Assembly: GCF_002954705.1 (NCBI RefSeq)
Contig: NZ_MSCO01000001.1
Coordinates: 1,346,138 to 1,410,137 of the forward strand
Reading direction: 5' to 3'
Length of the DNA: 64,000 nt
Source of the DNA: Aliivibrio sifiae
Lineage (GTDB): Bacteria; Pseudomonadota; Gammaproteobacteria; Enterobacterales; Vibrionaceae
The notes under the pieces were generated by a model that worked only from the letters and a program-made list of their open reading frames with translations, did not search any database and was not told the origin of the DNA. The first letter of the stretch is position 1. Every line of letters starts with the position of its first letter. This document shows, in pieces, positions 26,881 through 36,254 of the stretch. The position numbers and the translations under genes are program-made.

Positions 26881-27891
26881 ATGTTATACCGCATCGCCAG
26901 AGCTGGCATTTTCAAACTTGATGCTGAAAAAGCACATGATTTAGCTATTCAAAATTTTAAACGTTTTACCGGCACTCCACTTGATCTCTTCTATCGTCAA
27001 AAATTGGCTTCTAAACCTGTAGAAGTAATGGGAATTCAATTTAAAAATCCTCTCGGCCTTGCTGCTGGTCTTGATAAGAACGGCGAATGTATTGAAGCAT
27101 TTGGCGCGATGGGATTTGGGTTTATTGAAGTTGGTACTGTTACTCCTCGCCCTCAAGCTGGTAATGATAAACCACGTCTTTTCCGTCTTATTGAAGCTGA
27201 AGGTATCATCAACCGTATGGGGTTTAATAACCTTGGTGTCGATAATTTAGTTGAGAACGTAAAGAAAGCAAAATTTGACGGTGTTATTGGTATTAACATT
27301 GGTAAAAATAAAGACACACCAATTGAGAAGGGTACAGAAGATTACCTGATTTGTATGGATAAGGTATATCAATATGCAGGTTATATTGCGATTAATATCT
27401 CATCGCCAAACACTCCAGGTCTTCGTACTCTTCAATATGGTGAAGCATTGGATGATCTTCTTTCTCAATTGAAAGAGAAGCAAAAAGAATTAGCTGAGAA
27501 ATACGGTAAGTATGTTCCTATCGCTTTGAAGATTGCGCCTGATTTGGATGATAATGAATTATCTCAAATTGCTGACTCTCTAATGAAGTATAAAATTGAT
27601 GGTGTGATTGCAACCAACACAACATTAGATCGCTCAATGGTTGAAGGCATGAAGCATGCGGAAGAGATGGGAGGCTTAAGTGGTCGTCCTGTTCAAACTC
27701 GCAGTACTGAAGTTGTTCGTCGCCTTAAAGAGCTGCTTGGTGATTCTTTACCAATTATTGGGGTAGGTGGTGTTGACTCTTATGTTGCAGCAAAAGAAAA
27801 AATGATGGCAGGTGCTGATCTGGTGCAAGTCTACTCAGGCTTCATTTATAAAGGTCCTGCATTAGTTAAAGATATTGTAAACAATATTTAA
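26881..27891 (+). CDS. pyrD: Dihydroorotate dehydrogenase (quinone), class 2
   Basis: A 336-residue FMN enzyme at the inner membrane that oxidises dihydroorotate to orotate with quinone as acceptor, the fourth step of pyrimidine synthesis. The N-terminal helices ([20 protein letters not shown]) are the class 2 membrane-binding part. Other motifs are [31 protein letters not shown] with the catalytic Ser, and IGVGGVDSY for FMN phosphate. I chose the ATG at 26881, with GGAG six bases upstream; an earlier in-frame ATG at 26842 lies in the promoter. The pepN-pyrD-zapC-rlmL order matches E. coli apart from the inserted dehydrogenase. Confidence 0.95.
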   Translation: MLYRIARAGIFKLDAEKAHDLAIQNFKRFTGTPLDLFYRQKLASKPVEVMGIQFKNPLGLAAGLDKNGECIEAFGAMGFGFIEVGTVTPRPQAGNDKPRLFRLIEAEGIINRMGFNNLGVDNLVENVKKAKFDGVIGINIGKNKDTPIEKGTEDYLICMDKVYQYAGYIAINISSPNTPGLRTLQYGEALDDLLSQLKEKQKELAEKYGKYVPIALKIAPDLDDNELSQIADSLMKYKIDGVIATNTTLDRSMVEGMKHAEEMGGLSGRPVQTRSTEVVRRLKELLGDSLPIIGVGGVDSYVAAKEKMMAGADLVQVYSGFIYKGPALVKDIVNNI

Positions 27892-27936
27892 TTGTTATAA
27901 AAAGTAGCGAAAGTTGCTTACAGACTATTCAAACAG

Positions 27937-27961
27937 AAAGGGGAATGAAAATTTCCCCTTT
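27937..27961 (+). terminator. Intrinsic terminator after pyrD
   Basis: AAAGGGGAA (27937-27945) and TTCCCCTTT (27953-27961) form a stem followed by a T-run. Confidence 0.85.
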
Positions 27962-28110
27962 TTTTATTGCTAACCTCTTGTAAAATTAACGATTAATTGC
28001 ACCAGTATTATTTTTGACTGAAAATACACATGAATTTTTAGCATGATTTGCAGTAATTGGTGATTGGCTATCGAAGGGATTCTTCCCGTTTTTTCAAGAG
28101 AGAAATGATA

Positions 28111-28650
28111 ATGCTTAAACCAAGTGATACATGGAATTGGTATTACGACAATAAAGCACAATCTCTAATGCTTGATTTAGGTATGGACATGGTATTCCGT
28201 GTGAACTTACCTTCTAAGGTACTTATTGATAGTGCTTTTGACGAGTGTAAATTCTCTGTTGATGATGCCTCTGCCTACCAAATGTTTGTAGAACATATTT
28301 CATTCCTACCATTGTCTGAGCCTCGTAAAGTAGAGCTAGCACTTAATTGTGTAGCAGCTAAGCGCTTTCATAAGCCTATGCTACCTAAAAGCTGGTTTTT
28401 TGAATCTCAAGGCCATGGCTATTCTCCTGAAGAGGGAGAAGTTGTCTCTCTTAAGAATGACTTAGGGGAAGGGCATTTCATTATTGTTGAAAACTACGAA
28501 TGTGCCAGCATGTGTATGCTAGTGGACATGGACTCTTTTGCTCTTAATCCTGTTAAATACATGGCATTTTGTGAACCAATTAAAGTTATGCATGACCGAA
28601 TGGCTAAGATGCAAGTCGTCAACTCCGCTTATTATGCTTTGGTTGGTTAG
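28111..28650 (+). CDS. zapC: Cell-division protein ZapC
   Basis: A 179-residue cytoplasmic FtsZ-associated protein that stabilises and bundles FtsZ filaments in the Z ring. The start [14 protein letters not shown] and the following [12 protein letters not shown] match the enteric protein (KPxDxWxWYYD), as does [17 protein letters not shown]-like sequence in the middle. The ATG at 28111 fits homology; an ATG two codons earlier at 28105 is equally possible, and a farther upstream in-frame start is not. It follows pyrD as in E. coli. Confidence 0.9.
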   Translation: MLKPSDTWNWYYDNKAQSLMLDLGMDMVFRVNLPSKVLIDSAFDECKFSVDDASAYQMFVEHISFLPLSEPRKVELALNCVAAKRFHKPMLPKSWFFESQGHGYSPEEGEVVSLKNDLGEGHFIIVENYECASMCMLVDMDSFALNPVKYMAFCEPIKVMHDRMAKMQVVNSAYYALVG

Positions 28651-29154
28651 TTTACGAGTAAAGCATACCTTACTACTTTTTTATCGTTAACTCCTCCGAA
28701 AATACGAACTACCACGCTCCATATACCCTATAGAATATAGCTTAAGCTTTTACTATGAATGGCTTTTTAAGCATTTGTACGCCTTTACCTTTCTTTAAGT
28801 TTCCTTAATAACAGCTAAACTCGTTACATTTTGAACTCTTAAAAATGAGATCTAGAGCCAAGAAGTATAAAAAAACATCATAATCATTTCTGATATTTCA
28901 AACAGTAAAGTAGTTCTTTTTCTCGTCGGATTCCCCATTTGTGCTGTTTTGTATGAAAGTTACAGCACTGAACTTGCACTGGTATAGTCCAGAGGTTGTG
29001 GGTAATTTGGCGAAAGCTTATGTTTCCATATAAAAACAAGCTTTATTGATTGTTGATTTGGTATTTAATAAACGATTGTTTTAAAAGAAATAATTAAGTG
29101 TCTTTGCTTAGCATTTATCTACAATCTATTTATCCTCTTTCAGTGAGATTCATG
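28651..29154. other. Long intergenic stretch without a recognised gene
   Basis: About 500 AT-rich bases between zapC and rlmL. E. coli has ycbX here; no coding remnant of it is visible. A hairpin GTGCTGT (28941-28947) / ACAGCAC (28962-28968) is present without a T-run. I see no tRNA, and no open frame with codon use like the neighbours. A small RNA or leader element cannot be excluded. Confidence 0.5.
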
Positions 29155-29160
29155 TATAAT
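29155..29160 (+). promoter_or_regulatory. Probable -10 box of the rlmL operon
   Basis: A perfect TATAAT 31 bases before the rlmL ATG; no good -35 box is seen. Its position means that an in-frame GTG at 29098 cannot be the translation start. Confidence 0.5.
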
Positions 29161-29190
29161 GCGAGGCAATTTAATAACCAAAAGAATCCC

Positions 29191-31308
29191 ATGAAAAAAT
29201 ACTTAGCCATCACTTCTAAAGGCCTTGAAAACCTACTCGCTGACGAACTTATTGCACTTGGTGTTACTGACCCAAAATTAGTTTATGCAGGGGTTACGTT
29301 TGAAGCTCCAATCGAGGTTGTTTATCGTTGTTGTTTATGGAGCCGTATCGCTTCGCGTTTTGTTCAAATTTTGTCTGAATTTGACGTTCGTGATGATATG
29401 GATTTATATCTAGGTGCTTCTGCAATCAACTGGCCTAGTTATTTCAGCGCAGATAAAACATTGGTGGTGGATTTTAACGGTACAAACCGTGAGATTCGAA
29501 ACAGCCAATACGGTGCGTTAAAGGTTAAAGATGCCATTGTTGATCGTTTCACAAAGGCGGATTTAGAGCGTCCGAATATTGATAAAGCAGAACCTGATTT
29601 ACGTATACATATGCGTTTATCTGGCGAGAAAGGGATTCTTGGCTTTGATTTAATTGGTTCAGGTTTACATCAACGTGGCTACCGTACTGAAGCGGGCCGT
29701 GCGCCACTACGTGAAACATTAGCTGCAGCGCTTATTCTTCGTAGTACATGGGATGAGAGCAAACCATTATTAGACCCTATGTGTGGTTCAGGTACATTAC
29801 TAATTGAAGCTGCATTAATGGCTTGTGAAATGGCACCAGGTGTTAAGCGTGAGAAATGGTGTTTTGAAGCTCTGAATGATTTTGATGAAGAGTTGTGGAC
29901 TGAAATTCGTTCAGAAGCTCGTGTTAAGAGTCGTCGTGGCGTTAAGAAAGTAGATACCCATTTTTACGGATTTGACCGTGATTACCGTGTTATTCAAACG
30001 GCTCGTGAAAATGCACGTCGTGCTGGCGTTGAAGATTTAATTACGTTTGATGTTGGTGATGCAACTAAGATTGAACGTCCAGAAGCGTTTGAAAATGGCG
30101 TAGTGATTTGTAACCCTCCATATGGTGAGCGTTTAAGTACTGAACCTGCATTGATTGCATTGTACAGTGAGTTTGGTCGCCAGCTTAAAGAGCAGTTTGG
30201 TGGCTGTACAGCATCAATCTATTCAAGTAACGATGATTTACTTGCGTGTATACGCATGCGTGCTGATAAGCAATTTAAATTGAACAATGGTGCATTACCG
30301 TGTGTTCAGAAAAACTACTCAATTACAGAATCTTCAGAGCGTAAAGACGCAGCGAATATTGAAGTTGCTCCTGAATTCATGAACCGTCTTAAAAAGAATA
30401 TGTCTAAGATCGGCAAATGGGCACGTAAAGAGAAATTAGATTGTTACCGTTTGTATGATGCAGATTTACCTGATTACAATGCAGCGATTGATGTCTATAA
30501 AGATTACATCATCATTCAAGAATATGCGGCACCAAAAACAATTTCTGAAGATAAAACACGTCGTCGTCTAACCGATATGATCCGTGCAACGGTTCTAGTA
30601 ACGGGTGTAGAAACGAACAATGTGATTTTGAAAGTTCGTCAAAAGCAATCAGGCAAAAACCAATATCAAAAATTAGCTGAGAAATCTCGCTCTTTTGATG
30701 TTGATGAGTACGGCGTAAAACTGATTGTTAACCTACAAGATTATCTAGATACAGGGTTATTCTTAGATCATAAGTTAACTCGTAAAATGTTAGGTGAAAT
30801 GGCTGCAGGTAAAGATTTCTTAAATCTATTTGCTTACACTGGTTCTGCAACCGTGCATGCGGCTTGTGGTGGCGCAAAATCTACCATGACGATTGATATG
30901 TCTCGTACCTACCTAGAGTGGGCACAGAAGAACATGAATACCAATGGTCAAACCGGTACTCAGCATCAGTTCTTACAAGCAGACTGTCTACAGTGGTTAC
31001 AACAAGCAGAAGGTGAGTTTGATTTAATCTTTATCGATCCACCAACGTTCTCTAACTCTAAGCGTATGGAACAGACGTTTGATGTCCAACGTGATCACAT
31101 CATGTTACTTGAGAACCTAAAACGTATGCTACGAGAGGGCGGTACTATCGTATTCTCGAACAATAAACGTAACTTCAAAATGGATGACGAAGCACTAGAG
31201 AAAGCTGGCCTTAAAGCGAAGAACATTTCTAAGCAAACATTGCCGCTTGATTTTGCTCGTAATAAACACATTCATAACTGTTGGATTATTACTCACAAGG
31301 AAGGCTAG
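29191..31308 (+). CDS. rlmL: Bifunctional 23S rRNA methyltransferase RlmL/RlmK
   Basis: A 705-residue fusion enzyme. The N-terminal half has a THUMP RNA-binding domain (about 40-160) and the m2G2445 methyltransferase, with the SAM motif [16 protein letters not shown] and NPPYGERL at about residue 308. The C-terminal half is the m7G2069 methyltransferase, with [18 protein letters not shown] and [11 protein letters not shown] near residue 616. I start at the ATG 29191 ([16 protein letters not shown]), matching the enteric protein. A glutaredoxin-like gene starts 6 bases downstream, then uup and a DUF3466 gene, all closely spaced. Confidence 0.95.
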   Translation: MKKYLAITSKGLENLLADELIALGVTDPKLVYAGVTFEAPIEVVYRCCLWSRIASRFVQILSEFDVRDDMDLYLGASAINWPSYFSADKTLVVDFNGTNREIRNSQYGALKVKDAIVDRFTKADLERPNIDKAEPDLRIHMRLSGEKGILGFDLIGSGLHQRGYRTEAGRAPLRETLAAALILRSTWDESKPLLDPMCGSGTLLIEAALMACEMAPGVKREKWCFEALNDFDEELWTEIRSEARVKSRRGVKKVDTHFYGFDRDYRVIQTARENARRAGVEDLITFDVGDATKIERPEAFENGVVICNPPYGERLSTEPALIALYSEFGRQLKEQFGGCTASIYSSNDDLLACIRMRADKQFKLNNGALPCVQKNYSITESSERKDAANIEVAPEFMNRLKKNMSKIGKWARKEKLDCYRLYDADLPDYNAAIDVYKDYIIIQEYAAPKTISEDKTRRRLTDMIRATVLVTGVETNNVILKVRQKQSGKNQYQKLAEKSRSFDVDEYGVKLIVNLQDYLDTGLFLDHKLTRKMLGEMAAGKDFLNLFAYTGSATVHAACGGAKSTMTIDMSRTYLEWAQKNMNTNGQTGTQHQFLQADCLQWLQQAEGEFDLIFIDPPTFSNSKRMEQTFDVQRDHIMLLENLKRMLREGGTIVFSNNKRNFKMDDEALEKAGLKAKNISKQTLPLDFARNKHIHNCWIITHKEG

Positions 31309-31314
31309 GGACGA

Positions 31315-31557
31315 ATGATTACTCTCTATAGCACGGAAGGCTGCCACCTTTGCGAGCAAGCGTTTGACTTGCTTGTGGAGGTGGGTGTAGATATCGAAAA
31401 AGTAGACACGGTAGACATCGCGTTCAACGATGAGCTTTTCTCTCGTTACGGTGTCACAATACCTGTGGTGGCCAATGGCTTATCTGAGCTAAATTGGCCA
31501 TTCAATATATCGCAATTAAAGAATTGGTTAGAAGACAATGGCATTACTTACAATTAA
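31315..31557 (+). CDS. Glutaredoxin-like protein (DUF836 type)
   Basis: An 80-residue thioredoxin-fold protein with CHLC at residues 10-13 (STEGCHLCEQAFDLL) and the cis-proline segment TIPVVAN. It matches the short glutaredoxin-like family found between rlmL and uup in many gammaproteobacteria. Expected to take part in cytoplasmic dithiol exchange; substrate unknown. Its 3' end overlaps the uup start by 20 bases, so the genes are translationally coupled. Confidence 0.85.
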   Translation: MITLYSTEGCHLCEQAFDLLVEVGVDIEKVDTVDIAFNDELFSRYGVTIPVVANGLSELNWPFNISQLKNWLEDNGITYN

Positions 31558-33451
31558 TAACGGTCAATTAGCGTTTGGTGACCATCCGCTATTAGACAAA
31601 TCTGATTTCGCTTTACAAGAAAATGAGCGTGTGTGTTTAGTTGGCCGTAACGGTGCAGGTAAATCAACGCTAATGAAAGTAATTGCTGGTGACATCATTA
31701 TGGATGACGGCAAACTTCAAATTAATCAAGATGTGGTGGTTTCTCGTCTAGAGCAAGATCCACCGCGTAATGAAAGCGGCACTGTATTTGATTACGTATC
31801 AGAAGGTCTAGCGGAAGCGGGGAAATACTTAAAAGAGTATCACCGCCTTCTTGATTTGCTAGAAACTGATCCAAGTGAATCAAACATCAATAAGCTATCT
31901 CGTGCTCAAGAAAAAATTGATCACCTTAATGCATGGCATTTTGATATGCGTATTCAGTCGGTTCTTGAATCGTTGAAATTAGATGGACATACGCTATTAA
32001 CAGATTTATCTGGTGGCTGGCAACGTAAAGCGGCATTAGCTCGTGCTTTGGTTTCTGATCCTGATGTATTACTTCTTGATGAACCAACCAACCACTTAGA
32101 CGTAACGACGATTGAATGGCTTGAAACTTTCTTAAAAGACTTTAAAGGTTCAATCATCTTTATCTCGCATGACCGTGCGTTTATTCAATCAATGGCGACA
32201 CGTATTGTTGATTTAGACCGTGGTAACTTATCTTCTTACCCTGGTAATTATGAAGAATATTTACTAGCGAAAGAAGAAGCACTACGTGTAGAAGCCGATC
32301 AAAACGCACAGTTTGATAAAGTTCTTGCTCAAGAAGAAGCGTGGATCCGTGAAGGCATCAAAGCACGTCGTACTCGTAATGAAGGTCGTGTTCGTGCATT
32401 AAAACAATTGCGTCGTGAGCGCTCAGAGCGTCGTGAAGTAATGGGCAAAGCCAATATCCAAGTGGATGAGTCAAATCGTTCAGGTAAAATTGTATTTGAA
32501 GCTGAAAACCTTCATTACTCAATTGATGGCAAAAACATTGTTAAGAACTTTAGCTTCAATGTTATGCGTGGCGACCGTATTGCACTGATTGGTGCGAATG
32601 GTTGTGGTAAGAGTACCTTACTTAAACTGATGCTTGACCAACTGCAGCCGGATTCAGGTAAATTGCATTGTGGTACGAAATTAGAAGTGGCTTACTTTGA
32701 CCAATACCGTGAAGCATTAGATCCTGAAAAAACAGTTATTGATAACCTAGCTGATGGTAAACAAGAAGTAACTGTGGGTGGCCGTGAGCGTCATGCATTA
32801 AGCTACTTACAAGATTTCTTATTCTCGCCAAAACGTGCTCGTCAGCCTGTTAAAGCATTGTCTGGTGGTGAGAAAAACCGTCTATTACTTGCGCGTTTAT
32901 TCCTTCGTCCAAACAATTTATTGATTCTTGATGAACCAACCAATGATTTAGATATCGAAACATTGGAACTTTTAGAAGAATTACTTGCCAACTATCAAGG
33001 TACATTATTATTAGTAAGTCACGATCGTCAGTTCGTTGATAACACAGTAATGACCAGTTGGATCTTTGAAGGTGAGGGCCAGATCGAAGAATTCGTAGGT
33101 GGCTATCACGATGCACAGCGTCAACGTGCTAATGTACAGGCGACTCGTGATGCGATGGCTCCAAAAGTAAAAGAGAAAGCTGAACCAGTTGCTGCTAAAA
33201 CTCAAATAGTAGAGCAGACTGTTAAGCCAAAGAAATTATCATATAAGTTACAGCGCGAGCTTGAACAGCTTCCTGAAACATTAGAGAAATTAGAAAACGA
33301 AATTACTGAACTTCAAGAGAAAGTGAACGACGCGTCTTTCTTCCAACAAGATCCTAAAAAGACAGATGAAGTCTTAGGACGTTTAGCAGAAGCTGAGCAA
33401 GAGTTGGAAGTCGCATTCGAGCGTTGGGAAGAACTTGAAGCTCTACAATAG
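31538..33451 (+). CDS. uup: ABC-F ATPase Uup
   Basis: A 637-residue soluble ABC-F protein with two ATPase domains. The first has GRNGAGKST (near residue 35), LSGGWQRK and LLLDEPTNHLD. The second has GANGCGKST (near 350), LSGGEKNR and LILDEPTND. A lysine- and glutamate-rich C-terminal coiled coil (about 560-637) is the DNA/ribosome-binding tail of Uup. Family members act at the ribosome, and Uup also limits precise excision of transposons in E. coli. ATG at 31538 lies within the upstream gene. Confidence 0.95.
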   Translation: MALLTINNGQLAFGDHPLLDKSDFALQENERVCLVGRNGAGKSTLMKVIAGDIIMDDGKLQINQDVVVSRLEQDPPRNESGTVFDYVSEGLAEAGKYLKEYHRLLDLLETDPSESNINKLSRAQEKIDHLNAWHFDMRIQSVLESLKLDGHTLLTDLSGGWQRKAALARALVSDPDVLLLDEPTNHLDVTTIEWLETFLKDFKGSIIFISHDRAFIQSMATRIVDLDRGNLSSYPGNYEEYLLAKEEALRVEADQNAQFDKVLAQEEAWIREGIKARRTRNEGRVRALKQLRRERSERREVMGKANIQVDESNRSGKIVFEAENLHYSIDGKNIVKNFSFNVMRGDRIALIGANGCGKSTLLKLMLDQLQPDSGKLHCGTKLEVAYFDQYREALDPEKTVIDNLADGKQEVTVGGRERHALSYLQDFLFSPKRARQPVKALSGGEKNRLLLARLFLRPNNLLILDEPTNDLDIETLELLEELLANYQGTLLLVSHDRQFVDNTVMTSWIFEGEGQIEEFVGGYHDAQRQRANVQATRDAMAPKVKEKAEPVAAKTQIVEQTVKPKKLSYKLQRELEQLPETLEKLENEITELQEKVNDASFFQQDPKKTDEVLGRLAEAEQELEVAFERWEELEALQ

Positions 33452-33459
33452 GAAGTTAA

Positions 33460-35145
33460 ATGAGTAGTAAATTACAATTAACCACATTAGCTGTTTTGGT
33501 GTCCGCTGCGCTTCCTGCGCACGCGGCGCTTTATAAAGTGGTGGAAGTAGATTCAGGATTACCAGATTCAGAAGTAAGCGAGAAAACTGAGTATTATGGA
33601 ACAGCGATTCAGCCGTCTCCAATTGCAGATAATACCACTTTTCCTAAGGGATGTTTTGAAAAGGATTGTGGGCTTGGCACTGACTATAAACTAGCAGGCG
33701 AGACTCGGGAGCGCCCAGATGGCTTCTCATATCGTGAAGAAGTGCCTTTCGCAATGGATAACTCATTTGGTTACATTGAAGATGATTATGATGGATTTGA
33801 AGATTATTGCTTTTTCCAATTAGGTTATGCTACATGTGAATACTGGGCTTCAGATCGTTGGTCTAGTTGGTCTAATGAAACTTATGGAAGTGACACGCCT
33901 AATTCATTGGCATTTATTGAAGGGGCTGCGGAAAAGCCAACCAATTCAATAAATACAGTTATTAATTCATTCAGCAAAGCGAGTGGAGCCGCTAGTTCTA
34001 TTCCTGTCGGCAACTATAGTACTTCAAGTAAACGTAATGAAGTATTTTCAGATGTTGCTAATGCTGACATTTTAACCAAACCTCAATCTAGAGCATGGGC
34101 TAGTGATGGTACCTATGTTGTGGGGAGTACATCAACTAAAAGTGGTGTTGGAGATAATAGGTATTATTACTCATCAAAAGCAGCTGTATGGAATGATACG
34201 ACGTTAGCTGCTATTGATTGGGCGTATAATGACGAACAAGATGGTGATTACTATGCTCAAGGGAGTATGCGCGATCTCTATGTAGATGATTCAACATTTT
34301 ATGGTGTTGGTTACAACAACTATAAAGATCAGCATATGAATGCGACTATTTTTACAGCGCACATTGAAGGCAGTGGTGCTTTAACTAAAATTGATTCAAT
34401 ACTGATTAATGGCGCTGAAGTTGATGCTGGTGATGATAATACGAATACAAACTCAGTTGCGACAAACATTAATAAAAATTTGGTTGTAGTAGGCCAAGCT
34501 AAACGCTCTGGTCGTTACCCGCAAAATGGTGCAGCGGCAAATCGCCTATTTGTGGTTGCGAATGCCAACTCACCAAGCGCTCACTTTTTAGACAGTTCTG
34601 ATGGTGGTATCTTCTTCAATGGTGCTGGCGGAGAAATGGGCGGCATTAATAATTTCAATGAAATTGTTGGACGTATAGATTCTGAAAATCACCGTGAATA
34701 TGATGGTAAACAACGACGTCAGCGCGCATTTATTTATGCATATAACGGCACGGGTACAGATGCGGATCGTCGAAATATCTTTTATAAAGATAATAAGTCG
34801 GCATGGTTACTTGATGATTTAACAAATGATGGTTCAACAACGGGTAATAACCAATATCGTATTTATGATGCAACTGATATAAATGATGCTGGTGTTATTT
34901 CTGCTACAGCAGTTATGTGCCCTGGTGGCTATGATTCAACTGCTCATAATGCCTATTGTGATAATGGTAATGGTGATGAAACGGTAGTTGCCGTTAAGCT
35001 TGTACCTATATCCGATGAAGCTCAACGAAATATAGAACCGCGTACTTATGAAAGCACCGCAAGTGAACGCCAAGGTGGTTCACTTGGTTTTGGTGCTCTG
35101 ACACTACTAGGTTTATTTGGTTTCATGCGAAAGAAAATTAAATAA
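33460..35145 (+). CDS. DUF3466-family exported protein with a GlyGly-CTERM tail
   Basis: A 561-residue protein of unknown function. An N-terminal signal peptide ends after ALPAHA (about residue 22). The mature region is acidic and rich in Asn, Asp, Ser and Tyr, with repeated segments such as VVGQAKRSGRYPQNGAA and INNFNEIVGR that recall beta-propeller-like repeats. The C-terminus GGSLGFGALTLLGLFGF ending in basic residues is a GlyGly-CTERM signal, the anchor cleaved by rhombosortase and linked to type II secretion in vibrios. It begins 8 bases after uup, so it is the last gene of the rlmL operon, followed by a terminator. Confidence 0.82.
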   Translation: MSSKLQLTTLAVLVSAALPAHAALYKVVEVDSGLPDSEVSEKTEYYGTAIQPSPIADNTTFPKGCFEKDCGLGTDYKLAGETRERPDGFSYREEVPFAMDNSFGYIEDDYDGFEDYCFFQLGYATCEYWASDRWSSWSNETYGSDTPNSLAFIEGAAEKPTNSINTVINSFSKASGAASSIPVGNYSTSSKRNEVFSDVANADILTKPQSRAWASDGTYVVGSTSTKSGVGDNRYYYSSKAAVWNDTTLAAIDWAYNDEQDGDYYAQGSMRDLYVDDSTFYGVGYNNYKDQHMNATIFTAHIEGSGALTKIDSILINGAEVDAGDDNTNTNSVATNINKNLVVVGQAKRSGRYPQNGAAANRLFVVANANSPSAHFLDSSDGGIFFNGAGGEMGGINNFNEIVGRIDSENHREYDGKQRRQRAFIYAYNGTGTDADRRNIFYKDNKSAWLLDDLTNDGSTTGNNQYRIYDATDINDAGVISATAVMCPGGYDSTAHNAYCDNGNGDETVVAVKLVPISDEAQRNIEPRTYESTASERQGGSLGFGALTLLGLFGFMRKKIK

Positions 35146-35162
35146 AACTGATTTATAAGATT

Positions 35163-35194
35163 AAGCCCGGAGTCACAATATGAGACTTCGGGCT
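35163..35194 (+). terminator. Intrinsic terminator after the DUF3466 gene
   Basis: AAGCCCGGAGTC (35163-35174) and GACTTCGGGCTT (35183-35194) pair with one G-U, followed by seven T. Confidence 0.9.
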
Positions 35195-35343
35195 TTTTTT
35201 ATACTTGAAAAAGTCTCTAATTTATCCGATTCTTAATGTTGTCACTATAAAATGTTTATGGTGAACCCTAACGAAAAGGGTATGAAGTAGTAAAGTAGTA
35301 TATTTATTGAAGCATTATGCCTTCCATCTATGAGGACTGAACT

Positions 35344-35517
35344 ATGAAGAGACAAAAGCGTGACCGTTTAGAACGAGCACAATCACAAGGGTATAAAGCG
35401 GGTTTAAATGGCCGCTCATCAGAGAATTGCCCGTATCAATCAATGGATGCTCGTTCATGTTGGCTTGGGGGCTGGCGGGACGCAAGAGACGACAAACATT
35501 CAGGTTTATTTAAATAA
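35344..35517 (+). CDS. rmf: Ribosome modulation factor Rmf
   Basis: A 57-residue basic protein that dimerises 70S ribosomes into inactive 100S particles in stationary phase. The start MKRQKRDRLERA is identical to the enteric protein, followed by GYKAGLNGRS, CPYQ and WLGGWRDAR, all hallmarks. The C-terminal few residues differ from E. coli. In enterics its transcription depends on ppGpp. It lies next to fabA, in the same arrangement as E. coli, with hairpins downstream at 35541-35565. Confidence 0.95.
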   Translation: MKRQKRDRLERAQSQGYKAGLNGRSSENCPYQSMDARSCWLGGWRDARDDKHSGLFK

Positions 35518-35540
35518 CCAAACATTAAATAGAATTTTAA

Positions 35541-35565
35541 TTAAAGCCTCTTTATGAGGCTTTAA
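35541..35565 (+). terminator. Terminator after rmf
   Basis: TTAAAGCCTC (35541-35550) and GAGGCTTTAA (35556-35565) form a perfect ten-base stem with a five-base loop. The T-run after it is short and interrupted. Confidence 0.7.
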
Positions 35566-35628
35566 TTTCATCTGAGATAAAGCACATTTAATCTAGTGCA
35601 CTATAACTTGTTCGTTACTATTAAAAAT

Positions 35629-35651
35629 AAAGCCAGCAACTTGCTGGCTTT
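35629..35651 (-). terminator. Terminator after fabA
   Basis: AAAGCCAGCAA (35629-35639) and TTGCTGGCTTT (35641-35651) pair; the minus-strand transcript continues into a U-rich run. It lies 20 bases past the fabA stop. Confidence 0.8.
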
Positions 35652-35670
35652 TATCATTACTAAGATTCTA

Positions 35671-36189
35671 TTAGAATGCAGAAGTATCTTGGAAAAGACC
35701 TACTTTAAGATCTTTAGCAACATAGATTTCTTTACCGTCAACAAGTACGCGACCATCAGCTAAGCCCATAACTAACTTACGGTTAATAACGCGTTTAAAA
35801 TCAATTTCGTACGTTACTTTTTTGGCTGTTGGTAGGACTTGACCCGTGAACTTAACTTCACCTACACCTAAAGCACGACCTTTACCTTGACCGCCAACCC
35901 AGCCAAGGAAGAAGCCAACAAGCTGCCACATAGCATCAAGGCCAAGACAACCAGGCATTACTGGATCACCTGGGAAGTGACAATCAAAAAACCAAAGGTC
36001 TGGAGTAATATCTAGCTCAGCAATCACTTTACCTTTACCAAATAGGCCTTCAGTTTCAGACATAAGAGGGATGCGATCCATCATTAACATGTTTGGTGCC
36101 GGTAGTTGTGGGCCATTTGGACCAAACAATTCACCACGGCTTGATGCTAGTAAATCTTCACGATTGTAAGAACTAGGTTTATTTTGCAT
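35671..36189 (-). CDS. fabA: 3-hydroxydecanoyl-ACP dehydratase/isomerase FabA
   Basis: A 172-residue hot-dog-fold enzyme that makes the cis double bond for anaerobic unsaturated fatty acid synthesis, as a homodimer. Active-site His71 and Asp85 lie in [20 protein letters not shown]. Length equals E. coli FabA. It is transcribed on the minus strand, downstream of the lonH-like gene by about 65 bases, with its own terminator after it. Confidence 0.96.
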   Translation of the reverse strand: MQNKPSSYNREDLLASSRGELFGPNGPQLPAPNMLMMDRIPLMSETEGLFGKGKVIAELDITPDLWFFDCHFPGDPVMPGCLGLDAMWQLVGFFLGWVGGQGKGRALGVGEVKFTGQVLPTAKKVTYEIDFKRVINRKLVMGLADGRVLVDGKEIYVAKDLKVGLFQDTSAF

Positions 36190-36254
36190 TAAAGTATTAC
36201 TCCTAAATAAGTTGCTGAGATTCTAGCGAACACTTGTACGCTTATCAAGTCGGA

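Noticed and set aside
28941-28968. GTGCTGT/ACAGCAC hairpin as a terminator
   Set aside because: No T-run follows on either strand and no gene ends nearby.
29098-29190. Extended N-terminus of RlmL from a GTG at 29098
   Set aside because: A perfect TATAAT at 29155-29160 lies inside it, and homology begins at 29191.
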